Shown piece by piece: positions 6,550 to 11,459 of a stretch of 11,459 nt of DNA. Under the pieces are notes generated by a model. That model was not told the origin of the DNA. It saw only the letters and a list, made by a program, of their open reading frames with translations, and searched no databases. Origin of the DNA: a candidate division WWE3 bacterium RIFCSPLOWO2_12_FULL_36_10 (lineage in GTDB: Bacteria > Patescibacteriota > WWE3 > UBA101185 > UBA10185); contig MEVN01000040.1 in NCBI GenBank assembly GCA_001772985.1, forward strand, positions 1-11,459. The letters are read 5' to 3'. The number at the start of each line of letters is the position of its first letter. Position 1 is the stretch's first letter. Made by a program: the position numbers and the translations under genes.

Positions 6550-8538
6550 TCAAGGGTTTTCTTTTAGATCACGTAACTTATCTCTAAAAACTGCTGCTCT
6601 TTCAAAATTTAACATTTCGGCTTCATATTTCATCATTTCGGTTAACTTTTTTATTTCAGATTTTAATTTGTCAGGAGGAAGCTGTGCAAAATCAATCTCA
6701 TCTATTCTATTTTTCCTTGATTTAGGATTAAGTGATTCTTCGATAACTTCATCAATTAATTTTTCCCTAAACGGCCGTTCTATTTTGGTTGGAGTTAACC
6801 CGTGCTCAATATTATAATCCTCCTGAATCTTTCTTCTTCTTGCAACTTCGTCTATTGCCCGTTGCATACTTTTGGTTATATTATCCGCATACATTACTAC
6901 TTCTCCTTCTAAATGTCGCGAAGCTCTTCCCATAGTTTGAATTAAAGAAGTATCGGACCTTAAGAATCCTTCTTTATCAGCATCCAATATTGCAACTAAA
7001 GAAACTTCCGGTAAATCAAGGCCTTCTCTTAGTAAATTTATTCCCACCAGAACATCATATTCACCGCGCCTTAAATTATCCAATATATTTGTTCTTTCAA
7101 GAGTTAGAATATCTGAGTGTAGATAAGTTACTTTTACCCCTTTTTCAAGCAAAAATGATGATAATTCCTCTGCCATTCTTTTTGTTAAAGTTGTTACTAG
7201 AACTCGTTGGCCTTTACTTGTTTTATCTTTAATTCTTTCCATTAAATCAAGAATCTGATTTTGTGAGGGTAAAATTGTAATCTTCGGATCTATTATTCCG
7301 GTTGGTCGTATTAATTGCTGGGCAATATTCCCTAAACTTAAGCTCATTTCCCATTCCGAAGGGGTGGCGCTATTGTAAATTGTCTGTCCTATTTTTGACA
7401 TAAACTCTTCAAACCTTAACGGCCTGTTGTCTAGAGCGGAAGGGAGTCTAAATCCATGTTCTATTAATGTACTTTTTCTGGCAAAATCTCCGTTATACAT
7501 TCCTCGAATTTGCGGGATAGTTATGTGTGACTCATCTATAAAAACAACAAAATCTTTTGGAAAAAAATCAAGCAAAGTGTAAGGGGATTCTCCTTCTTTT
7601 CTTCCGTCAAAATATCTTGAATAATTCTCTATTCCTTTGCAATATCCAATTTCTTTAATCATTTCCAGATCATAATTTGTTCTTTGCTCAAGTCTATACG
7701 CTTGAATAGTTTTATTTTCATTTTTAAGTACTTTAAGGGCGATTTTAAGATCTTGGTTGATTTTTTCCATCGCTTCGTCACGCCTCTCTTCTGCTGTTAT
7801 ATAATGCTTGGCCGGATAGATTAACACAGAGTTATTGTCCCTATTAAGACTTTCACCGGTCAAAGGATAAAAATAAAATATATTGACTAATAAACCGTTA
7901 AAAACTTCTAGTCTAACTGCGTAGTCTTGATATGCCGGAAAAATATCTATTATATCTCCACGTACTCTGTAATTCCCTCTTGCAAAATCCATATCATTTC
8001 TATCGTAATGAATCTGTGAAAGCCTTTTTAGTAAATCTACGATTCTTATTTTCATACCTTTCTTTAATTCAAGTGCGTGGCTTGAATATTCCGCAGGTGA
8101 ACCTAAGTTATAAATACAAGAAACTGATGCCACAACAATAACGTCTTTTCTTGTCATTAAAGATGTGGTTGTGGAAAGACGAAGTTTATCAATTTCTTCA
8201 TTAATATCAGCGTCTTTTTCTATATATGTGTCGGTTTGAGGAATATAGCTTTCTGGTTGAAAATAGTCATAGTAACTTACAAAATACTCAACTGCATTTT
8301 CTGGAAAAAAGTCTCTAAATTCCTGGTAAAGCTGAGCTGCTAAAGTTTTATTGTGTGAAACAACAAGTGCCGGTCTGTTGGTACTTTGAATAACGTTGGC
8401 AAGAGTAAAGGTTTTTCCGCTTCCGGTAACTCCCAGTAAAACCTGATTTTTAATTCCTGAATTTATTCCATCTATTAGCTGTTTTATTGCTGCTGGCTGA
8501 TCTCCAGTTGGTTTAAACGGCGATTTTAATTTAAACAT
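6550..8538 (-). CDS. uvrB: UvrABC excinuclease subunit B (UvrB)
   Basis: UvrB is the helicase-fold damage-verification subunit. UvrA loads it at lesions and it then recruits UvrC for incision. The 662-residue length is normal for the family. Walker A is GVTGSGKT at 36-43. The beta-hairpin that clamps DNA is at about 89-109 (starting YYDYFQPESYIPQTDTYIEK). The DEAD-like box is DESH at 335-338, motif VI is QTMGRASRHLEGE at 534-546, and a C-terminal UVR motif spans about 625-660 (ending near RAAVFRDKLRDLKE) for contact with UvrC. It looks intact. The ATG at 8538 is preceded by no Shine-Dalgarno site but lies 6 bases after an extended -10, suggesting a leaderless mRNA. It is the first gene of a unit that continues into the penicillin-binding protein, LysM and hypothetical genes. 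No clear copy of the lexA/uvrA operator motif is present here. Confidence 0.98.
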   Translation of the reverse strand: MFKLKSPFKPTGDQPAAIKQLIDGINSGIKNQVLLGVTGSGKTFTLANVIQSTNRPALVVSHNKTLAAQLYQEFRDFFPENAVEYFVSYYDYFQPESYIPQTDTYIEKDADINEEIDKLRLSTTTSLMTRKDVIVVASVSCIYNLGSPAEYSSHALELKKGMKIRIVDLLKRLSQIHYDRNDMDFARGNYRVRGDIIDIFPAYQDYAVRLEVFNGLLVNIFYFYPLTGESLNRDNNSVLIYPAKHYITAEERRDEAMEKINQDLKIALKVLKNENKTIQAYRLEQRTNYDLEMIKEIGYCKGIENYSRYFDGRKEGESPYTLLDFFPKDFVVFIDESHITIPQIRGMYNGDFARKSTLIEHGFRLPSALDNRPLRFEEFMSKIGQTIYNSATPSEWEMSLSLGNIAQQLIRPTGIIDPKITILPSQNQILDLMERIKDKTSKGQRVLVTTLTKRMAEELSSFLLEKGVKVTYLHSDILTLERTNILDNLRRGEYDVLVGINLLREGLDLPEVSLVAILDADKEGFLRSDTSLIQTMGRASRHLEGEVVMYADNITKSMQRAIDEVARRRKIQEDYNIEHGLTPTKIERPFREKLIDEVIEESLNPKSRKNRIDEIDFAQLPPDKLKSEIKKLTEMMKYEAEMLNFERAAVFRDKLRDLKENP

Positions 8539-8544
8539 TTAAAT

Positions 8545-8577
8545 ATTCTAACATAGTATTTGGGTTTTCTACGGCAA
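8545..8577 (-). promoter_or_regulatory. uvrB promoter (predicted, extended -10)
   Basis: On the minus strand an extended -10, TG-T-TAGAAT (8553-8545), ends 6 bases before the uvrB ATG. A -35-like TTGCCG (8577-8572) lies 21 bases from it, too far for a standard pairing. It is 16 bases from an alternative -10, TATGTT (8555-8550). Either reading gives a leader of a few bases at most. The TTGCCG directly abuts the -35 of the divergent small gene. Confidence 0.5.
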
Positions 8578-8606
8578 TTGACTTATTGAACTACCAAATA
8601 TACTAT
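8578..8606 (+). promoter_or_regulatory. Promoter of the 57-residue membrane protein gene (predicted)
   Basis: TTGACT (8578-8583), a 17-base spacer and TACTAT (8601-8606), then 6 bases to the ATG at 8613. No Shine-Dalgarno site is present, so the mRNA should be leaderless. Its -35 touches the -35 candidate of uvrB back to back, so the two divergent promoters are likely to interact or compete. Confidence 0.6.
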
Positions 8607-8612
8607 TATTGT

Positions 8613-8786
8613 ATGGATAAGAAAAAGTTGGTGGGTATCTTTGCAATTGTAGCTGGCGTTTTTGTTATTATTGTGCAAGTTTTTAGTGGCGGAGAAAGAA
8701 ACCTGCAAGTATTGGGAATGGGCTTTGTGATTATTGTAATAGGTGCCTACGTTATTTCTATAAAAAAGATTTCTACAAAAAAGTAA
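8613..8786 (+). CDS. Small two-helix membrane protein, 57 residues
   Basis: The product has a basic N-terminus (MDKKK), a first hydrophobic helix at about 6-24 (LVGIFAIVAGVFVIIVQVF), a short polar turn (SGGERN) and a second helix at about 32-50, then a Lys-rich tail (KKISTKK). Basic residues at both ends predict a hairpin with both termini in the cytoplasm. No family is recognised. A longer reading from a TTG at 8586 would begin inside the promoter. The ATG at 8613 is chosen because it follows a good -35/-10 pair by 6 bases, like other starts here. It diverges from uvrB and its stop is 13 bases from the stop of the convergent NYN gene. Confidence 0.65.
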   Translation: MDKKKLVGIFAIVAGVFVIIVQVFSGGERNLQVLGMGFVIIVIGAYVISIKKISTKK

Positions 8787-8799
8787 GTAAACGGCTTAA

Positions 8800-9333
8800 T
8801 TATTTATTAAACGCCAAGATTTGGCTTTTCTTAAGGATCAAGTATGAAGAGCAATTTTTGGATAAAGCCCTGCTGGTGAATTTTTCAAAACCTACGTAGA
8901 CAATCTTTTTCTTTTCATCTTTGGCGGTTTGAATAGCTGGAAGAAGATCTGTATCGGAAGAAATTAGGTAACAAATGTCGTATTCGTCTTTAATAGCACC
9001 TCGGACAATATCTACCGCAATTTGCACATCAACGCCCTTCTCATGATACTTACCATCAGACATTAAAAGATACCCAAGCTTTACTTTTATATTCTGTTTT
9101 CTTAAGTGAGAAAAAAGAGATTGTTGGTTTGCATAAAGAATTTCTGATTTCTTATTTCCTAGATATTTTTTAATTTCACCAACATAATAAATAGTTTTGG
9201 AAGACTTTTCCTGTGTTATTGATTGAACTAAACCTGCATAATTAAAATTTGTTAAGTGGATACCAAGTACACTCTTTTTAACCTTATTGTAGAAATTACT
9301 ACCATCAAATTGAACTAAAATTTTCTTACTCAT
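8800..9333 (-). CDS. NYN-domain (LabA/DUF88-like) predicted ribonuclease
   Basis: A single-domain NYN protein of 177 residues, of the PIN-like nuclease superfamily that generally cuts RNA with a metal held by aspartates. The first strand gives ILVQFDGSNFY (Asp10, Asn13). The central acidic segment is KGVDVQIAVDIV (Asp102, Asp108), and the third motif is CYLISSDTDLLPAI (Ser125, Asp127, Asp129). The final strand KKKIVYVGFE completes the fold. All expected acidic positions are present. The ATG at 9333 has no Shine-Dalgarno site; a weak -10 (TATATG at 9355-9350) would give a leader of about ten bases. It diverges from lexA across 173 bases, which suggests possible co-regulation, but I see no operator motif near its start. 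Its substrate cannot be told from the sequence. Confidence 0.88.
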   Translation of the reverse strand: MSKKILVQFDGSNFYNKVKKSVLGIHLTNFNYAGLVQSITQEKSSKTIYYVGEIKKYLGNKKSEILYANQQSLFSHLRKQNIKVKLGYLLMSDGKYHEKGVDVQIAVDIVRGAIKDEYDICYLISSDTDLLPAIQTAKDEKKKIVYVGFEKFTSRALSKNCSSYLILKKSQILAFNK

Positions 9334-9364
9334 AACAATGAACTTGACTCATATACTAAGAAAG

Positions 9365-9389
9365 CCCCCGGGTCGTAAAGAACCGGGGG
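9365..9389 (-). other. GC-rich hairpin between the NYN gene and lexA
   Basis: A stem CCCCCGG/CCGGGGG (9365-9371 with 9383-9389) continues past one G-A mismatch into two further pairs (9373-9374 with 9380-9381), leaving a 5-base loop, 9375-9379. It stands out in AT-rich DNA. On the minus strand it is followed by CTTTCTTAG, a weak T-run, so it could act as a terminator or attenuator ahead of the NYN gene. On the plus strand no T-run follows. The strand is assigned on that basis only. Confidence 0.5.
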
Positions 9390-9391
9390 GA

Positions 9392-9410
9392 GTTAGGATT
9401 CCATGCTAAC
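9392..9410. repeat. Short inverted repeat upstream of lexA
   Basis: GTTAG (9392-9396) and CTAAC (9406-9410) form a perfect 5-base inverted repeat around a 9-base centre, immediately right of the GC-rich hairpin. No role is evident. The rest of the NYN-lexA spacer, up to the lexA promoter at 9471, shows no further structure that I can support. Confidence 0.3.
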
Positions 9411-9470
9411 ATAAATTATTACAGGATGCAACATATACAAAATGAGATTATATCTGCCTAAACTAACCCA

Positions 9471-9500
9471 TTGACAACTTCGGTAAGTCTTCGGTATTAT
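9471..9500 (+). promoter_or_regulatory. lexA promoter (predicted, leaderless)
   Basis: A consensus -35 TTGACA (9471-9476), an 18-base spacer, and a -10 TATTAT (9495-9500), followed by 6 bases and the lexA ATG at 9507. There is no room for a Shine-Dalgarno site. The spacer holds the direct repeat proposed as the LexA operator, so autoregulation is likely. Confidence 0.8.
9478..9496 (+). promoter_or_regulatory. Candidate LexA operator: perfect 8-base direct repeat
   Basis: CTTCGGTA occurs at 9478-9485 and again at 9489-9496, a period of 11 bases, about one helical turn. The repeat lies between the -35 and -10 boxes and overlaps the -10. The internal CGGTAAGTCTTCGG (9481-9494) matches the uvrA promoter at 12 of 14 positions. 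Head-to-tail repeats with the same period are known for LexA of Alphaproteobacteria (GTTC-N7-GTTC). Binding by this LexA is inferred. Confidence 0.55.
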
Positions 9501-9506
9501 GTATTC

Positions 9507-10133
9507 ATGAGTCCAGTAACATTATATAAACGACAAAAAGAAATTGTAGAATATATCTCGCAATACATACAAAAAAGTGGAACTTCACCAACACTAACTG
9601 AAATAGCGGATGCCATGAACCTATCTTCCCTCGCAACTGTACACGAACACCTTCAGGCTCTTGTAAAAAAAGGTGTTATAAGGCGGTTTGAAGGAGCTGT
9701 TAGAGGAATTGAGATTCTTGATGAAAAAATATCCGCTAACCTCTCCGGTATTGAACTGTCATTAGTCGGATACATTGCTGCCGGAAGGCCGATTGAAGCC
9801 ATACAAAACCCTACAGAAACTATTGTTGTTTCGCCGGACTTGGTCTCAAAAACAAAAAGATGTTATGTGTTACAGGTTAAAGGCGATTCTATGATAAAAG
9901 AAGGCATTTTTGACGGTGATTATGTGGTTATTCAACAGCAGGAAACGGCAGAAAACGGCGATATAGTTGTTGCTCTTCTTGATAACGGTTTTGCGACATT
10001 AAAGTCGTTTTATAAAGAAAACAATAGAATAAGACTACAACCGGCAAATGATTCGATGGATCCAATATATGTACTCCCTTCCGAACTAAAAATTCAAGGC
10101 AAAGTGACCGGAGTAATAAGAAAATATAACTAA
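9507..10133 (+). CDS. lexA: LexA repressor (SOS regulator, S24 autoprotease)
   Basis: LexA represses DNA-damage genes and cleaves itself when RecA filaments form. The 208-residue product has an N-terminal winged helix-turn-helix (about 1-70), with a recognition-helix region SLATVHEHLQALVKKGVIRR that is closer in style to Bacillus LexA than to Escherichia LexA. It has the self-cleavage Ala-Gly bond at Ala92-Gly93 (GYIAAGRP), catalytic Ser128 in GDSM and catalytic Lys166 in GFATLKSF. All functional residues are present. A longer reading starting at a TTG at 9471 would use the -35 box as its start codon, so the ATG at 9507 is chosen. It gives the usual family N-terminus (TLYKRQKEIVEYI). Its TAA overlaps the dedA stop on the other strand. 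The promoter carries a direct repeat shared with uvrA, suggesting autorepression and uvrA control. Confidence 0.97.
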   Translation: MSPVTLYKRQKEIVEYISQYIQKSGTSPTLTEIADAMNLSSLATVHEHLQALVKKGVIRRFEGAVRGIEILDEKISANLSGIELSLVGYIAAGRPIEAIQNPTETIVVSPDLVSKTKRCYVLQVKGDSMIKEGIFDGDYVVIQQQETAENGDIVVALLDNGFATLKSFYKENNRIRLQPANDSMDPIYVLPSELKIQGKVTGVIRKYN

Positions 10134-10819
10134 ACTTTGTACTTAATAAAACGTCCAAGTTTCAACATTATTTTTGCAAAAATACTTTTTCTATGTTCTT
10201 TGTATAAGTGAAGTAGCGGGGGTAATACAGAAACAGCAACGATTACAACTACAATTGGTAAAAGGTATTTATCAACATCCGGAATGAGGCTACCTAAAAA
10301 GTAACCAAGAAGCCCAACTCCCCAAACCCACAAAGTACCGCCCAAAAAGTTAAAAAACATAAACTTTTTTATATTCATTTTCCCGATTCCCGCGACAACC
10401 GGAGCGAATGTCCTTATAAACGGTATAAAACGGGCTATAACAATTGTTTTCCCGCCGTGTTTCTCATAAAACTCTTGAGCTCTTACTAAATTTTCCTGTT
10501 TAAAAAATAACGAATTCTCTCTTTTAAATAAGCCTCGTCCAAACTTAGAACCAATATGATATCCAACATTATCACCAACAACCGCGGCAACCCAAGCCCC
10601 GGCTAACAAAATCCATACGTTAAAAAACCCAACGGCCGGAGAAGCTAAAAATCCAGCTGTAAACAAAAGGCTGTCCCCAGGGAGAAAGAACCCAACCAAA
10701 AGCCCCGATTCGACAAAAATAGTTAAGTAAACTCCTATGTAACCAATTTGCTCAATAAATAAACGCAAGTCGTGTTGGATTAACAGAGTCTTAAACGATT
10801 CAAGCATGCTGTAAATCAT
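10130..10819 (-). CDS. DedA-family membrane protein
   Basis: A polytopic inner-membrane protein of the DedA (VTT/SNARE-associated) family. Members are proton-coupled carriers or flippases of polyprenyl phosphate or phospholipid and support envelope integrity. The 229 residues show the conserved acidic FVESG (Glu37), FLPGDS at 45-50, VGDNVGYHIGSKFGRG at 81-96 and the RFIPFIRTFAPVVAG motif at 130-144 with its two arginines, flanked by membrane helices, with a basic cytoplasmic tail. A role in recycling undecaprenyl phosphate for wall synthesis is plausible from the family. No Shine-Dalgarno site is present. The ATG at 10819 is kept as the longest reading, but an extended -10 (TG-A-TATGAT, 10823-10815) overlaps it and points to the second ATG at 10807 as the start of a leaderless mRNA. 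The stop interlocks with that of lexA. Confidence 0.94.
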   Translation of the reverse strand: MIYSMLESFKTLLIQHDLRLFIEQIGYIGVYLTIFVESGLLVGFFLPGDSLLFTAGFLASPAVGFFNVWILLAGAWVAAVVGDNVGYHIGSKFGRGLFKRENSLFFKQENLVRAQEFYEKHGGKTIVIARFIPFIRTFAPVVAGIGKMNIKKFMFFNFLGGTLWVWGVGLLGYFLGSLIPDVDKYLLPIVVVIVAVSVLPPLLHLYKEHRKSIFAKIMLKLGRFIKYKV

Positions 10820-10843
10820 ATCACAGTATGATATTCTTTGAAT
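10808..10843. promoter_or_regulatory. Divergent promoter region of dedA and the phosphatase gene
   Basis: The 24 bases between the outer start codons hold promoter elements for both directions. On the minus strand an extended -10, TGATATGAT (10823-10815), ends 7 bases before the second dedA ATG, with a weak TTCAAA -35 16 bases upstream. On the plus strand TATTCT (10832-10837) ends 6 bases before the phosphatase ATG, without a good -35. A dyad CTGT (10809-10812) / ACAG (10823-10826) with a 10-base centre overlies this region. Confidence 0.35.
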
Positions 10844-11459
10844 ATGCCCACAGTTGAAGAAGCAAAGAAAACTCTATCATATAAAAAAGCTAATCTACTT
10901 CCCAAAAACGAGTCTAATGCCTTTCCGGTTTTGTATGTTTTTAGACACGGGCAGTCGCAAGACAACGCAGATTTTATATTTAGCGGATGGCGCGAAAGTA
11001 AACTTACCGAAACCGGAATAAAACAAGCAGAGATTTTGGCTGAAAAGCTAAAAGATAAAAAAATAGACTTTTTAATTTCTTCCCCACAAATAAGAGCAAT
11101 TGAAACTATGAAAATTGCCATTTCAAAAAATAAAGATACAAAAAAATTAGAAATACATTTGGATGAAAGAATAAAAGAAAGATCGTATGGGGAACTACAG
11201 GGAACAAGTAAACTTGAATTGTTCTTAAAAAATCCGGAATTATTAAACGAATACAGAAGATCATATACAAAAAGAGCACAAAATGGAGAAAGTCTTGAAG
11301 ATGTGGTAAAAAGAGTAAATTTATTTTGCAAAGACTTAGTTAAACAGATGAAGAATGGTAAAATGAATGTAGCGGTGTCGTGTCATGGAAATTCTATGAG
11401 GGGATTTAGAAAGTATTTTGAAGGTTTGAGTATTGAGCAGACTTGCGACATAGAAACTC
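10844..11459 (+). CDS. dPGM-like histidine phosphatase (phosphoglycerate mutase family), cut by the window edge
   Basis: The gene runs off the right edge after 205 codons. It encodes a histidine-phosphatase fold protein close to cofactor-dependent phosphoglycerate mutase, which interconverts 3- and 2-phosphoglycerate through a phosphohistidine. Visible motifs are YVFRHGQS with catalytic His35, Asn41, the SGWRESKLTETG loop, SSPQIRAIET with Arg84, ERSYGELQG (the general-acid Glu at about 112), RRSYTKR and SCHGNSMRGFRKYFEGL with the second His181. The segment between RRSY and GESLEDV is shorter than in Escherichia GpmA, and about 28 residues precede the first strand, longer than usual. RRSY, GESL and HGNSMR favour a mutase over a generic phosphatase, but the activity is not certain. 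The ATG at 10844 has no Shine-Dalgarno site and may be leaderless. It diverges from dedA. Confidence 0.88.
   Translation, partial: MPTVEEAKKTLSYKKANLLPKNESNAFPVLYVFRHGQSQDNADFIFSGWRESKLTETGIKQAEILAEKLKDKKIDFLISSPQIRAIETMKIAISKNKDTKKLEIHLDERIKERSYGELQGTSKLELFLKNPELLNEYRRSYTKRAQNGESLEDVVKRVNLFCKDLVKQMKNGKMNVAVSCHGNSMRGFRKYFEGLSIEQTCDIET

Noticed and set aside
8571..8588. Possible third copy of the lexA/uvrA operator upstream of uvrB (TACGGCAATTGACTTATT)
   Set aside because: Only the left half (CGG-pyrimidine-AA) matches. The right half fits only if the spacing is changed, and the site lies on the -35 boxes, not between -35 and -10. Too weak to call.
9471..9506. Longer lexA reading starting at the TTG at 9471
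   Set aside because: The TTG is part of a consensus -35 box and the added 12 residues are translated promoter. The family N-terminus starts at the ATG at 9507.
10421..10435. CGGTA and CGGGC repeated in the same orientation inside dedA
   Set aside because: The period is 10 rather than 11 bases, the flanks differ, and the bases encode the conserved RFIPFIR motif of DedA, which explains them.
10816..11331. 171-residue minus-strand reading frame, rich in Ser, Phe and Cys
   Set aside because: It is antisense to the phosphatase gene, whose motifs are clear on the plus strand, and has no recognisable features.

Overview
The window is an AT-rich bacterial chromosome segment (by eye about one third G+C) with tightly packed, mostly housekeeping genes. 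There are no mobile elements, CRISPR arrays, tRNAs or rRNAs that I can see. The compact layout, scarcity of Shine-Dalgarno sites, apparently leaderless genes and short hypothetical proteins suggest a Candidate Phyla Radiation (Patescibacteria) bacterium, possibly Microgenomates. That placement is inference, not something the sequence proves.

Layout. From 8538 down to 3172 the minus strand carries uvrB, a bifunctional class A penicillin-binding protein, a membrane-anchored LysM protein and an unrecognised 188-residue protein, probably one transcription unit that mixes excision repair and cell-wall synthesis. uvrA follows on the same strand (3132 to 142) from its own promoter in the 39-base gap. 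The left edge (1-141) either holds the 3' end of an opposing gene that runs antisense into uvrA, or is intergenic DNA ending in a ribosome binding site for a gene beyond the edge. To the right of uvrB, a 57-residue two-helix membrane protein is transcribed divergently. It converges on a NYN-domain nuclease gene (9333 to 8800). lexA (9507-10133) diverges from the nuclease gene and converges on a DedA-family membrane protein gene, with interlocked stop codons. A dPGM-like histidine phosphatase gene diverges from dedA and runs off the right edge.

How the genes fit together. LexA, UvrA and UvrB form the core of an SOS/nucleotide-excision-repair module. The most notable observation is a 14-base motif, CGGTAA-NN-CTTCGG, lying between the -35 and -10 boxes of both the lexA and uvrA promoters. 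It contains repeats spaced 11 bases (one helical turn) and is a good candidate for this lineage's LexA operator. It resembles neither the Escherichia CTGT-N8-ACAG box nor the Bacillus GAAC-N4-GTTC box, but has the same head-to-tail 11-base geometry as the alphaproteobacterial GTTC-N7-GTTC operator.

A second theme is initiation. For uvrA, uvrB, lexA and the 57-residue gene, a -10-like hexamer ends 6-7 bases before the start codon and no Shine-Dalgarno sequence is present, so these mRNAs are probably leaderless. The one gene clearly needing internal initiation, the LysM gene, has a full 11-base match to the 16S anti-Shine-Dalgarno sequence. This reasoning moves three starts inward from the longest possible ORF (lexA, the LysM gene and the small membrane protein).
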